Shown one piece after another: positions 1-8,156 of a stretch of DNA of 20,426 nt. The DNA is from CAZDHT01 sp964505325 (GTDB lineage Bacteria > Planctomycetota > PUPC01). Each line of letters opens with the position of its first letter. Position 1 is the stretch's first letter. The stretch lies in assembly GCA_964505325.1 (NCBI GenBank), contig CAZDHT010000072.1, positions 1-20,426 on the forward strand. Reading direction: 5' to 3'. Made by a program: the position numbers and the translations under genes. Below the pieces are notes generated by a model that was not told the origin of the DNA, did not search any database, and worked only from the letters and a program-made list of their open reading frames with translations.

Positions 1-36
1 TTGCACTTCCCTCGGCCCCGGTACGCACCCGCCGCC

Positions 37-128
37 GGTAGGGCAAACATCTGGATAAGCAGGAATGCTTGCCCTACCGCCGTACACGCGCGCCCCGCGG
101 CTGGTAGGACAAACATTCTTGTTTGTCC
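37..128. repeat. two tandem palindromic intergenic repeats
   Basis: Two copies of a short inverted-repeat unit lie side by side. Unit 1 has arms at 37-50 (GGTAGGGCAAACAT) and 65-78 (ATGCTTGCCCTACC), which pair at 13 of 14 positions around a 14-nt loop. Unit 2 starts with a 13/14 identical left arm at 103-116 and folds as a perfect 8-bp stem, 107-114 with 121-128, around ATTCTT. They lie just beyond the 3' end of the minus-strand operon. They look like a dispersed REP-type family and could also protect or terminate that transcript. The rest of positions 1-151 shows no gene. Confidence 0.75.
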
Positions 129-137
129 GCGTCCTCG

Positions 138-150
138 CCCGCTCCGCGGG
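138..150 (-). terminator. possible terminator hairpin after the propeller operon
   Basis: CCCGC (138-142) and GCGGG (146-150) form a short GC hairpin immediately after the stop codon at 152-154, followed in the minus direction by the second palindrome at 107-128. There is no T tract, so a classical intrinsic terminator is not shown. Tandem hairpins may stabilise or attenuate the transcript. Confidence 0.3.
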
Positions 151-151
151 A

Positions 152-2599
152 TCATTTCACGTCGACGATCTGCTCCGCCCCCCAGACCTTGTCCACGCGG
201 ACGACCCGGTGGTTGAGGGTGTCGCCGACGTAGATGTACTTGTCGCTGGCGCCCGCGCACGTCGGCCAGCCGAGCGGGATCTCGGGCTTCGGCTCGGCGC
301 TCTCCGGGCCTTGTGCGTCGAAGTTCCCGTAGTGCCCGAACCGCACGATCTCGTTGCCCGCGTTGTCGCGGACACTCACCGAAAACGTGACCGCGTTGGG
401 GATGAATAGCCGGCCGTAGCGGTCCACGTCGAACCGCGGCTTGGTACATACGCAGGACCCAGCGGCGGCCCATTCGCTGTTCGGCCCGCACCCGGGGTAA
501 ACCTTCAGGACTCCCTCGTACCCCAGCACGGCATTCTTGCCCTTGATCGCCTTGCCGCCCTGCGGGCCGAACTTGAGGATGCTGCCCACGGCCCGGCGAT
601 AGGCGGCGTCCGTCTGAAAGCCGGCGGGCCGCTTGAACTTCTTGGGCAGACCGCGCTGGACGACGTAGATGTTGCCGGCGAGGTCGGTGCGGACGGCGCC
701 GCCGTATCCGGTCACGCCTGGGAGCAGGTCGCCGACCAGCTTGCCGTCGGGGGTGAACTTGAGGAGCTTGCACTGGTTACTGCCGTCGGTGGCGTAGACA
801 TTGCCGCGCGCATCGACGTCGATCCCGCAGACCACGCTGCCGCGGCCGGCGCGACCGGACAGCTTGCCGAACGTGTGCTTGCCGCTTGCCGCCAGCGGCG
901 CCGGCTTGAGATCACGGGTGTATCGAGCGATGGGGCCATGGTAGCCGCCGCTGGTGCCCCACGTGTAGATCATTCCGCTCGGGCCGATGGCCAGGTCGAC
1001 CGCTTTCATCTTGAGGCGTCCGCCCTCGCCGGTCTCGCCGTTGTAGCGGTACACACCGTTCTGCATCACATAGACCAACTCCGCGTGGGGGTCCACGTCC
1101 ATGTAGCCGACGAAGTTGATCGCGTTCCGATCGCGGTTGATATAGTCGCTCCGCACGATGACGAACGTGCTTCCCCGGTCCTCGACGCGCATCAGCCGAC
1201 CGTCGCCGCCGAACCAGAGCACGGGCACGTCGCCGCTGTCGTCGAGCGCGTAGGCGCCGGCCATGCCGCGCCCCTTGAACGGGAGCCTGGCGACGACCTT
1301 CGCCTCGGCGCCACGGCCGGTGATCTTGAGGAGCGTGGCCGGCGGTTTGAACCCGCGCGAGACCTTCTTCGACAGCACGTACAGGTCGCCCGTCACCCGG
1401 TGGACCATCACCTTGTCCGGCCACGGGACCTTGGTCGCGCTGAGCTTCTTTCCGGCGGGGCTGATCTCGACGACCTCCATGTTGACGAGGTCGCCGACCA
1501 AGACGTTGCCCTTGGCGTCGCACGCGATGCCGGCCGCGGCGGTCTTCATGTCCCACGCGCTCGGCATCCAATACTTCTTCTGTTCCCAATCGGGGAGCTG
1601 GAGGCCGAAGAACAGAACGGGATCGCTGCCGGGCGTGGTGAGGTCGTGCTTGTAGACGCGGCCCTGCGGCCAGCGGGGGTCGATGTCCTCCGGCTTCTTG
1701 CCGTCGTAGGCGGAACCCGCGACGTTCGAGTAGTACGCCGCCTTGCCGTCGGGCGAGAAGGCGACCTCGGTGTTGAGCCAGGGCGGGCATTTGAGCTTCG
1801 CCTTCGCCGACCACATCGGCATCGTCCGAACCGCGTTCGAGCCGTCGACCTTGAAGAAGTTGAGCCGCTTGCGCATCGAGTCGATGAAGACGACGCAGCC
1901 GTCGATCAGCCGGCTGTGGACCTGGTCGCCGAACACGTAGAACGTTGGGTACAGGCTGGTGACGAGCGCGGGCGTGAAGTGGCCGTCGGCGTCCTTGAGC
2001 AGGCGGAAGCCGTTCGCCTTTTTCGTGTCGGTCGACGGCGGATAGGGGAGCAGCGTCTTGAGGTACGTGCCGTCCTTGTAGAAGTGGCGGAGCTGCCACG
2101 GCCAGAGCCCCGTGTTACCGTGGCTGCGGATGTCCGACATCATCTTGACGTACAGGCCGCCCTCGCCGTCGAGCACCACGCCGTTCACCCCGGTCCGGTA
2201 GGGCATGCTCGTGACGTTTCCGGTGTACGGGCTGCCGCCGATGAGGCGGCCGAACTTGACGCCCATCCCGGCGCGAACGCGGACGCTGAACGGCCCGCCC
2301 GTTGCAACGTTGCCTAGATCGTCTTTGCCGTCCCAGGTCAGCGATTGCGCCAGGCCCGGCCTGAGCGGCGCCGGCGGCGGGTTCTTGCCGCCCAACACGC
2401 CCGCGGCGAGGTGCCGAACGACTTTCCCCTTGGCGTCGAGCACGGCCACCTCGACGTCCGCCGCCTTCTTGAGCGTGAACGCGACCGTTACCTTGCCGCC
2501 CTGGCGCGTCGCCGTCGGCGCGGCGTCGAATGCCTGCTCAGCGGCGAGGGCCGCCGAGCACAAAAGGGCCGAGAGCACAACAGTGGTCACAGCTTTCAT
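152..2599 (-). CDS. secreted FlgD-Ig / beta-propeller (NHL/SMP-30-like) protein, paralogue 2
   Basis: An 815-residue exported protein. Residues 1-19 form a signal peptide ending in ALA. Residues about 40-110 resemble a FlgD-type Ig domain (VEVAVLDAKGKVVRHL, then WDGKDDLGN and GGPF). The rest is made of repeated beta-propeller blades with phrases such as GDLVNMEVVEISP, GNVYATDGSNQ and, at the end, GDTLNHRVVRVDK, typical of NHL/SMP-30-like propellers. A CVC motif at 716-718 precedes DVDRYGRLFIPNA. The start is supported by AGGAGA about 8 bases upstream. It is the last gene of a three-gene operon, 12 bp after a paralogue with the same architecture. No catalytic residues can be assigned. Binding of a glycan or other ligand outside the cytoplasm is an inference. 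Confidence 0.85.
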   Translation of the reverse strand: MKAVTTVVLSALLCSAALAAEQAFDAAPTATRQGGKVTVAFTLKKAADVEVAVLDAKGKVVRHLAAGVLGGKNPPPAPLRPGLAQSLTWDGKDDLGNVATGGPFSVRVRAGMGVKFGRLIGGSPYTGNVTSMPYRTGVNGVVLDGEGGLYVKMMSDIRSHGNTGLWPWQLRHFYKDGTYLKTLLPYPPSTDTKKANGFRLLKDADGHFTPALVTSLYPTFYVFGDQVHSRLIDGCVVFIDSMRKRLNFFKVDGSNAVRTMPMWSAKAKLKCPPWLNTEVAFSPDGKAAYYSNVAGSAYDGKKPEDIDPRWPQGRVYKHDLTTPGSDPVLFFGLQLPDWEQKKYWMPSAWDMKTAAAGIACDAKGNVLVGDLVNMEVVEISPAGKKLSATKVPWPDKVMVHRVTGDLYVLSKKVSRGFKPPATLLKITGRGAEAKVVARLPFKGRGMAGAYALDDSGDVPVLWFGGDGRLMRVEDRGSTFVIVRSDYINRDRNAINFVGYMDVDPHAELVYVMQNGVYRYNGETGEGGRLKMKAVDLAIGPSGMIYTWGTSGGYHGPIARYTRDLKPAPLAASGKHTFGKLSGRAGRGSVVCGIDVDARGNVYATDGSNQCKLLKFTPDGKLVGDLLPGVTGYGGAVRTDLAGNIYVVQRGLPKKFKRPAGFQTDAAYRRAVGSILKFGPQGGKAIKGKNAVLGYEGVLKVYPGCGPNSEWAAAGSCVCTKPRFDVDRYGRLFIPNAVTFSVSVRDNAGNEIVRFGHYGNFDAQGPESAEPKPEIPLGWPTCAGASDKYIYVGDTLNHRVVRVDKVWGAEQIVDVK

Positions 2600-2611
2600 C
2601 CGATTTCTCTC

Positions 2612-5251
2612 CTACTTGATTTCGCAGACTTCCTCCGCCGCGTAGGTCTTGTCCACCCGCACGACGCGGCGATTATACGTGTCGTTGACGTAGATGTGGT
2701 CTTCGCTGACGCCGGCGCCCGTCGGCCACGCCAACGGGATGGCAGGGACCGCCACCGTCGGCTTCGGCTTTTCGCCCTCCTTCTGGAGCACGGGATTGAC
2801 GTACTGCGAGTCGAAGTTGCCGTACTTGCCGAACTCGGCGATCCGGTTGCCGGCGTTGTCGAGCAGGGTGACGGAATTGGTGATGGCGTTGGGCATCACC
2901 AGCCGGCCGTAGCGGTCGAGGTCGAAGCGGGCCCCGCGGCATACGCAGCAGGAGTTCCCGCCGAAGCCGGTGTGGCTGAACGGGGCGAGGCCCGGATAGG
3001 CCTGGACCGCGCCCTCCACGAACGCGGGCCGCGCCCGGCCGCCCGAGTGCATCGCCAGGCCCGGCGCGCCCGGGGTCGGCGGGATTACGTCCATGAAGTC
3101 GGACCCCCAGTCCTTGCTCTTCACCGCCATGAAGCCGCCGTCGGGGGTGAACTTGACCACGCTGCCGGTGGAGTGGATGTACGCGTTGTCCTTCGCGAAG
3201 TCCGCCGGCCGCGGGTGCCCCTTCGGCCACAGCCAGAGCCCGACATAGATGTTGCCCGCGAGGTCCACCCGGATGCCGCCGTTGGACGCGGTGACCGGTC
3301 CGATGATGGCGCTGTTCAGCTCCTTGGGCGTGCCGCGTTTGTAGTTGTCCGCCGCACACTTGCCGACCAGGTGCTTGCCCTCGAGCGGCCGCCCGTCGGC
3401 GCCGAAGCCGGTGATGGCGTAGGTGACCCAGCCCTGGTACATCCACGAGATGTAGACTTTGCCGTCAGGCGCCACGCCGATCCCGCGCTCGGCGTAGGCG
3501 ATCCCGTAGCGGCTGTAGATGTACTTGCTGAGGACGTGTGTCCCGGTCGCCCGGTAGGGGGCCGGTTGGAGGTCGCGGGTGTAGCGCTCGAACGGCCCGG
3601 AGTAGTCGGTGCCCAGCGCGTAGCCGTACCCGCGGCGGACGTAGAGCAGCCCGTCATAGCCGACCGCCAGGTCGGTGGACCAGAACGGCTTGCCGGCCCG
3701 CGTGAGCAGCGCGCCGGCGCCCGACTTTCCGTCGTAGCGCCAGGTCCGCGATTCACCGTTGTTGACGTAGACCTCGTCGCGTTCGTAGTCCACCGCGAGG
3801 CGGCGCCAGTCGAGCTGCGCTCCCGGCCGCGGCTTGAACTCGGTCTGGACGACGGCGAAGGAGTCGCCGCGGTCCTGGACGCAGATCAGCGTGCCGCCGC
3901 CGCCAATCCACAGCACCGGCTTGCCGCGGATGGATCCGGCGGCGGTGGCCTCGCCCAGCCCGCGCTGGAGCGGCATCTGCGCCACGATCTTCGCGCCCGG
4001 CCCGCGCCCCGAAATCTTGATCAGTTTCCTCGCCACGCGGCCGTCCCGGGGCCCCTTCAGGCGGCTGACCACGTAGTAGTCGCCCGTCTTGGCGGCGACA
4101 TGGACGCGCTCCGGCCAGGGTGCCGGGGTGGCGCTGACCTGACGGCTGTTGGGATCGACCTCCACGACCGCCTGGTTGACCAGGTCGCAGACGTAGAGGT
4201 GGCCCTCGGCGTCGATGCAGACGCCGTAGGCGGCGGTCCGCTTGTTCCAGGCGTCGGGCAACCAGTACTTCTTCTGTTCCCAATCGGGCAGGACGAGGTC
4301 GTAGAACTTCTGCGGATCGCCGCCGGCCTTCGTGTCTTGCCGATAGACGCGGCCCTGCGGCCACCGCGGATCAAAGTCCTTGTGGCTTTTCGGCTTGTAC
4401 CGCGTCCCGGCGACGTTCGAGTAGTAGATGTATCGGCCGTCGGGCGAGACGGCCAGTTGGGGGATGTTCCATTTCGGGTTCTTCAGCTTGGCGGCCCTGC
4501 TCCACATGGGGAACGGCCCGGCAAAGTTGCCGCCGTCGAGCCCCATCCGGTAGACGTTGGTGCCGGCGGTCATCACGATGCCGCCCTCCTTCGAGGCGGA
4601 GACCAGCCGCAGCGCGCTCCCGCCGCGGTAGAACGTCGGGTTCAGGTTGGTGTAGTTGTTCGGACGGAACGCCTGTTTGGCCTTGTCCCAGCGGGCGACG
4701 TTGCCCACCGCCGCCGGCGCCAGGTCCGCGGGGAAAGGGAGGATCTCGCGGAGGTAGCGGCCCTGCGGGTCGAACACCCGAAGCGACACCTGCCGCTGGT
4801 TGAGGACGCCGCCGTCGGTCATCACGTAGAGATTGCCGTCCTCGTCGGTGGCGACGCTGGAGATCGAGCCGAACGTGTGCGGGTCGCCGCCGATGAGGCG
4901 GCCGAACCTGACGTCGAGGCCGGCCCGGACGCGGGCGCGGAACGGCCCGCCCGTCGCCGCCTTGCCAAAATCATCCTTCCCGTCCCAGACGAGCGACTGG
5001 GTGAGCCCCGGCCCGAGCGGCGCCGGCGGCGCCTTCTTCGCGCCCAGCACCCCGGCCGCGAGGTGCCGCACCACCCGGCTCTTCGCATCCAGGATCGACA
5101 CCTCCACGTCCGTCGGTTCCTTGAGCTTGAACGTGACGGTCACCTCGTCGCCGGCCTGGGTCGCGGTCGGCTTCCGGGCGAACTCAACGTGCGCCGCGAA
5201 GCACGATCCGTCAAGCAGCACGCAGATCATCAACGCCAATGTAAGTCTCAT
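2612..5251 (-). CDS. secreted FlgD-Ig / beta-propeller (NHL/SMP-30-like) protein, paralogue 1
   Basis: An 879-residue exported protein with the same layout as the next gene. It has a short signal peptide (hydrophobic to about residue 19, FAA cleavage region), a FlgD-like Ig domain at about residues 45-115 (VEVSILDAKSRVVRHL, WDGKDDFGK), then a long propeller. Shared landmarks include DPRWPQGRVY, LPDWEQKKYW, CDLVNQAVVEVDP, the CVC motif at 769-771 followed by RFDLDRYGRL, and the C-terminal NRRVVRVDK. Its ATG directly abuts the stop of the upstream hydrolase gene (TAGATG), suggesting translational coupling. The paralogues differ mainly by loop insertions. Such proteins are common in PVC-group genomes and are usually uncharacterised; the ligand is unknown. 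Confidence 0.85.
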   Translation of the reverse strand: MRLTLALMICVLLDGSCFAAHVEFARKPTATQAGDEVTVTFKLKEPTDVEVSILDAKSRVVRHLAAGVLGAKKAPPAPLGPGLTQSLVWDGKDDFGKAATGGPFRARVRAGLDVRFGRLIGGDPHTFGSISSVATDEDGNLYVMTDGGVLNQRQVSLRVFDPQGRYLREILPFPADLAPAAVGNVARWDKAKQAFRPNNYTNLNPTFYRGGSALRLVSASKEGGIVMTAGTNVYRMGLDGGNFAGPFPMWSRAAKLKNPKWNIPQLAVSPDGRYIYYSNVAGTRYKPKSHKDFDPRWPQGRVYRQDTKAGGDPQKFYDLVLPDWEQKKYWLPDAWNKRTAAYGVCIDAEGHLYVCDLVNQAVVEVDPNSRQVSATPAPWPERVHVAAKTGDYYVVSRLKGPRDGRVARKLIKISGRGPGAKIVAQMPLQRGLGEATAAGSIRGKPVLWIGGGGTLICVQDRGDSFAVVQTEFKPRPGAQLDWRRLAVDYERDEVYVNNGESRTWRYDGKSGAGALLTRAGKPFWSTDLAVGYDGLLYVRRGYGYALGTDYSGPFERYTRDLQPAPYRATGTHVLSKYIYSRYGIAYAERGIGVAPDGKVYISWMYQGWVTYAITGFGADGRPLEGKHLVGKCAADNYKRGTPKELNSAIIGPVTASNGGIRVDLAGNIYVGLWLWPKGHPRPADFAKDNAYIHSTGSVVKFTPDGGFMAVKSKDWGSDFMDVIPPTPGAPGLAMHSGGRARPAFVEGAVQAYPGLAPFSHTGFGGNSCCVCRGARFDLDRYGRLVMPNAITNSVTLLDNAGNRIAEFGKYGNFDSQYVNPVLQKEGEKPKPTVAVPAIPLAWPTGAGVSEDHIYVNDTYNRRVVRVDKTYAAEEVCEIK

Positions 5252-7051
5252 CTACTTCACCCTCTCAATCGTGAGCGTGGTCCACTTCTTGGCAATCTCC
5301 GGGTTCTTCTTCGGATCGGCGGTGGGCTTCTTCTCGCACGGCACGAGCTTCACCTTCTCGACGGTGACCAGGCCCCACCGGTCGGCGGCGACCTCGCCCG
5401 TCCCGCCGGCGGAGTTGGTCCACTTGAACTTGTCGCCGGGCTTGGGCCCGAACATCTGGCAGCGGCGCGGGGTCACGTCGACGGTCATTTCTTTCTCGGT
5501 CAGCACGTTGCACAGAGCGACCGACCACTTGTCGGCCTCATCGACCACGTCGGCCCAGTCGAAGCCGAGGTTGATGCCGCCCTCGAGGTCGCCGTTGCCC
5601 TTTTCGAGGACGCGGCGCTTGCGGCCGTTGACGATCTTCTCCACCTCGCCGGTTCCGAGGTCGCCGTCGATGGAGCTGTTCCCGAACGCCGGGTAGCTCT
5701 TGTTCCGCGCGAATTTCGTCCAGGGGTAATACTTGGTGACCTCGCGCATCGGGTGGCCGCCGCTGCTGTGGTTGCCATCGTTCCACGCGAAGGCGAAGCC
5801 GTGGTGTGCTTTCGTCAGCGCCTTGACCATGTCGATCTGTTCCTTGAACGACGCAAAGCCGTCGTGCCGCCCGCAGCACCAGCCGAGGAACGGCAGGTCA
5901 CCGTGGTGCTCCGAGACGAACTTGACCATGTCCATCCGCTCGAAGTAGTCGGTCTTCCCGTCGTCCATCATCACCTTCTGGTTGCGGGGGATGCGGACCA
6001 GGCCCGGCCGTCCGCGCTGGCGCGTCCGCGGCCGATTGGGATAGACCGCGGCGAAGAGCTCGGGATGGCGAAGGGCGAAGGTGCTGGTGCCCCAGGCGCC
6101 CATCGACCCGCCGCCGCAATAGACGCGCTCCGGGTCGGCGCCGTACTTCTCGATCGTCCACCGGATCATCCACAGCGTCCGCCGCTCGGTGAACGGATAC
6201 GCTCGTGGCTCCTTGTGCTCGGCCCACTGCGGCACGCACACGTAGCCAAACCAGTACGTCTCCATCGCCCGGGTGCCCGAGGGCGTGACAATGGCCTCGC
6301 GGCTGTCGAAGATGAGCCGCTGGTCCGGCTTGCCGTGGCTGCGTTCCTGGACGGAGAACACGCCGGGCAGTCCGTCGCGGTAGCCCCATTCCCGCCGCGA
6401 GAAGTAGAGGTAGTAGTCGCCCCAGCCGGATGCGGTTCCGCCGCGCCCGCTGCTGGCGTGCAGTTGCACGGACAGCGGCAGGCCTTTCTTGCCGCTGATC
6501 CGCGTCTGGGCCACGTAGCTCTTCCGCTGGTTCGAGTCGTAGAGCTTGATCGGCTGGATGGGAGCGACCTTCTCGGCCACGGGCTCCGTCGTGGCGCTCT
6601 CGCCGGGCACCACCTTGCTGAGCGCGGCGCCCTTAAGATCGGTGGCAACAACCGCGTAGTACGAGCGGCCATCCTTCTCGACGGTCCGGACGGCAAGGCC
6701 GCTCCACGCGGGCAGCGGCTTCCCGCCCTCGACGATGATGCACGTCGGCTTCTTCGGGTCGAGGCGGTCCTTGGGCCAGAACGCGTGGCCGAAGAGTTTG
6801 GCGGAGTTGTTGAAGACGCCGCGCAGCACAAGTTCGGCATCGCCGAGGGTGGCTTGCGTGATCGGCTGGTCCGAGCGGTAGATCGAGTAGCGGAAGTCCT
6901 GCCCGGCCTCGCCGTCCGCGGCGTCCTTCCAGGTGACGAACGTCTGGCCGTTGCGATGGGCCGCTTTCACGTCCGTGACCTTCACGTCCGCCGCCCGCGC
7001 AACGCCGCTGCACAGAATCATCACGCCAATCAAACACGAGGTCGTACGCAT
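5252..7051 (-). CDS. secreted alpha/beta-hydrolase-like esterase with N-terminal FN3-like region
   Basis: A 599-residue exported protein. The start chosen is the ATG at 7051, which gives a clean signal peptide (hydrophobic core, ARA-A cleavage near residue 20). An in-frame ATG at 7066 would add five residues, and the frame stays open further upstream without export character. Residues about 22-170 look fibronectin-III-like (FVTWKDAADGE, YSIYRSDQPI). The hydrolase part carries a GxSxG nucleophile elbow, GGSMG with Ser316, and candidate acid Asp397 (RHDGF) and His428 (DGNHSS), the usual Ser-Asp-His order of esterase/peptidase S9-like enzymes. Carbohydrate esterase or acyl esterase activity is inferred from fold and neighbours. 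It is the first gene of the operon with the two propellers and has a promoter at 7089-7117. Confidence 0.75.
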   Translation of the reverse strand: MRTTSCLIGVMILCSGVARAADVKVTDVKAAHRNGQTFVTWKDAADGEAGQDFRYSIYRSDQPITQATLGDAELVLRGVFNNSAKLFGHAFWPKDRLDPKKPTCIIVEGGKPLPAWSGLAVRTVEKDGRSYYAVVATDLKGAALSKVVPGESATTEPVAEKVAPIQPIKLYDSNQRKSYVAQTRISGKKGLPLSVQLHASSGRGGTASGWGDYYLYFSRREWGYRDGLPGVFSVQERSHGKPDQRLIFDSREAIVTPSGTRAMETYWFGYVCVPQWAEHKEPRAYPFTERRTLWMIRWTIEKYGADPERVYCGGGSMGAWGTSTFALRHPELFAAVYPNRPRTRQRGRPGLVRIPRNQKVMMDDGKTDYFERMDMVKFVSEHHGDLPFLGWCCGRHDGFASFKEQIDMVKALTKAHHGFAFAWNDGNHSSGGHPMREVTKYYPWTKFARNKSYPAFGNSSIDGDLGTGEVEKIVNGRKRRVLEKGNGDLEGGINLGFDWADVVDEADKWSVALCNVLTEKEMTVDVTPRRCQMFGPKPGDKFKWTNSAGGTGEVAADRWGLVTVEKVKLVPCEKKPTADPKKNPEIAKKWTTLTIERVK

Positions 7052-7088
7052 CACAGCCCATCCCATCTGCCGGCCGGGTCTGCCCTGT

Positions 7089-7117
7089 AGTGTAAGCGAA
7101 ACTGCCACACGCCGCAA
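7089..7117 (-). promoter_or_regulatory. sigma70-like promoter for the esterase-propeller operon
   Basis: Reading the minus strand, TTGCGG (7117-7112) and TACACT (7094-7089) are separated by 17 bp, matching the -35/-10 layout. This places the start about 30 nt before the ATG at 7051. Predicted from spacing only. Confidence 0.45.
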
Positions 7118-7171
7118 TTCTGAACATGGTCCCAAGCGATCGGCCGTTTGCTCGCAAGCGCCAAGAGACCG

Positions 7172-7201
7172 TTCCCAAAGACGTGACCTCAAGGATATAA
7201 T
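7172..7201 (+). promoter_or_regulatory. promoter with perfect TATAAT for the small membrane protein
   Basis: A perfect TATAAT at 7196-7201 has a weak -35 (TTCCCA, 7172-7177) 18 bp upstream. It sits 25 bp before the ATG at 7227 and is back-to-back with the minus-strand operon promoter. Confidence 0.5.
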
Positions 7202-7226
7202 AACTCGACTGTTGAGGAGGAACGCT

Positions 7227-7469
7227 ATGACCATCGAAGTGTTGCGGGATATGCTGCTGTGGTGCACGGTCATCAATTTCGGGATGCTGCTGTTGTGGTT
7301 CGCGATGTTCACGCTCGCGGGCGGGTGGATCTATCGGATGCACAGCAAGTGGTTCCCGATGTCGCGCGAGGCGTTCAACGCGATGCACTACGCGGGCATG
7401 GGGCTGTTCAAGCTGGCCATCTTCATCTTCAACTTGGTCCCCTACCTCGCCCTGCTGATCGTCGGGTGA
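7227..7469 (+). CDS. small DUF6868-like membrane protein
   Basis: An 80-residue protein with two hydrophobic helices, at about residues 10-33 (LLWCTVINFGMLLLWFAMF) and 58-79 (LFKLAIFIFNLVPYLALLIV). They are linked by a basic, aromatic loop (GGWIYRMHSKWFPMSREAF) and a conserved-looking HYAG segment. The frame remains open upstream to 6933, but the start is fixed by GAGGAGG at 7214-7220, six bases before the ATG, and by the promoter at 7172-7201. The sequence resembles the DUF6868 family of small bacterial inner-membrane proteins, whose function is unknown to me. It appears to be a single-gene transcript, divergent from the esterase operon. Confidence 0.8.
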   Translation: MTIEVLRDMLLWCTVINFGMLLLWFAMFTLAGGWIYRMHSKWFPMSREAFNAMHYAGMGLFKLAIFIFNLVPYLALLIVG

Positions 7470-7502
7470 GCATTCAGACGCAGATTCCGCAGATCGCACG
7501 GT

Positions 7503-7531
7503 TTGCATTGTCCGCAACCGTGTGGTAGCCT
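7503..7531 (+). promoter_or_regulatory. possible promoter of the DUF2442/DUF4160 pair
   Basis: TTGCAT (7503-7508) and TAGCCT (7526-7531) are 17 bp apart, with TGG just before the -10. The predicted start is about 20 nt before the ATG at 7558. Confidence 0.35.
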
Positions 7532-7557
7532 GTGTGTGGGCAATCGAGGACTGGCCG

Positions 7558-7842
7558 ATGCACAAGATCACAGATGTAACGGTGCTGGATGACTACCGGC
7601 TTGACCTGACGTTCGACGACGGGACACGCGGGGTCGTCGACGTCTCGGACCTCGCAGGGCAGGGCGTGTTCGTGCTGTGGGACGACTACGCCGAATTCCG
7701 GGAGGTCGAGATCGGCAACGCGGGCGAACTGGTCTGGGCGGGCCAGGTTGATCTCTGCCCCGATTCGCTCTACCTCAAGGCAACGGGAAAGGAACCGCAC
7801 GAGGTCTTCCCCGGTCTGAAGCACGAGCCAACGCATGCCTGA
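7558..7842 (+). CDS. DUF2442 domain protein
   Basis: A 94-residue protein. The N-terminal strand pattern (ITDVTVLDDYRLDLTFDDGTRGVVDVSDL) and the closing region (DLCPDSLYLKATGK) are characteristic of DUF2442 proteins, small alpha/beta proteins sometimes related to NE0471-type N-terminal domains. The start is the ATG with GAGGA at 7546-7550. A longer in-frame start at 7522 lacks family similarity and would lie over the promoter. The last 8 bases overlap the start of the DUF4160 gene, so the two are co-translated. DUF2442 and DUF4160 are recurrent neighbours in bacterial genomes. A toxin-antitoxin-like role is a hypothesis, not shown here. Confidence 0.85.
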   Translation: MHKITDVTVLDDYRLDLTFDDGTRGVVDVSDLAGQGVFVLWDDYAEFREVEIGNAGELVWAGQVDLCPDSLYLKATGKEPHEVFPGLKHEPTHA

Positions 7843-8095
7843 GATCTGCCGGTTCTTCGGAATCGTGATCCGGATGTTCTGGGACGATCACAACCCGCCC
7901 CACTTCCACGCCTTCTACGCCGGGGAGGAAGCCCTCGTCAGTATTCATACGCTCTCCCTGTTCGCGGGACAGCTTCCGCCGCGGGCGCTCGGCCTCGTGG
8001 TTGAGTGGGCCACGCTGCACCACCAGGAATTGCTCGATGACTGGCAACGAGCACGGGGCCAAGAACCGCTGCGGAAAATCGATCCGCTTCGGTAG
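7835..8095 (+). CDS. DUF4160 domain protein
   Basis: An 86-residue protein with the DUF4160 signature: PEICRFFGIVIRMFWDDHNPPHFHA near the N-terminus, where WDDHNPPHFH is the hallmark, then YAGEEALVSI and a C-terminal helical part (VVEWATLHHQELLDDW). The His/Asp-rich hallmark could bind metal or a phosphate, but no activity is established. It starts inside the DUF2442 gene with an 8-nt overlap and no clear ribosome-binding site of its own, so translation probably depends on the upstream gene. The pair resembles two-gene accessory modules of toxin-antitoxin size, but which member would act as toxin cannot be read from the sequence. It ends convergently with the heparinase-like gene. Confidence 0.85.
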   Translation: MPEICRFFGIVIRMFWDDHNPPHFHAFYAGEEALVSIHTLSLFAGQLPPRALGLVVEWATLHHQELLDDWQRARGQEPLRKIDPLR

Positions 8096-8120
8096 CTGGT
8101 CGAAACGCCACCGCACCAGC

Positions 8121-8156
8121 GATCAGCCACTGACCACCGATCACCGGTCGCTGATC
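8121..8156. repeat. inverted repeat of the GATCAGTGACC type between convergent genes
   Basis: Arms 8121-8130 (GATCAGCCAC) and 8147-8156 (GTCGCTGATC) pair at 9 of 10 positions around a 16-nt loop containing further TGACC/GATCACCG words. The right arm overlaps the stop codon of the minus-strand heparinase-like gene. It resembles the palindrome at 18080-18152 and may serve as a bidirectional 3' end. Confidence 0.55.

Noticed and set aside
875..2317. A 480-codon plus-strand open frame
   Set aside because: Mirror frame of the propeller gene at 152-2599, which has a signal peptide and a ribosome-binding site.
2345..7090. A 1581-codon plus-strand open frame
   Set aside because: It runs antisense to three clear exported proteins, has biased Arg/Val/Ala/His/Asp-rich composition typical of the mirror frame of GC-rich genes, and shows no domain.
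6933..7226. An upstream extension of the small membrane protein
   Set aside because: It would overlap the signal-peptide region of the divergent esterase and both promoters; the strong GAGGAGG favours the ATG at 7227.
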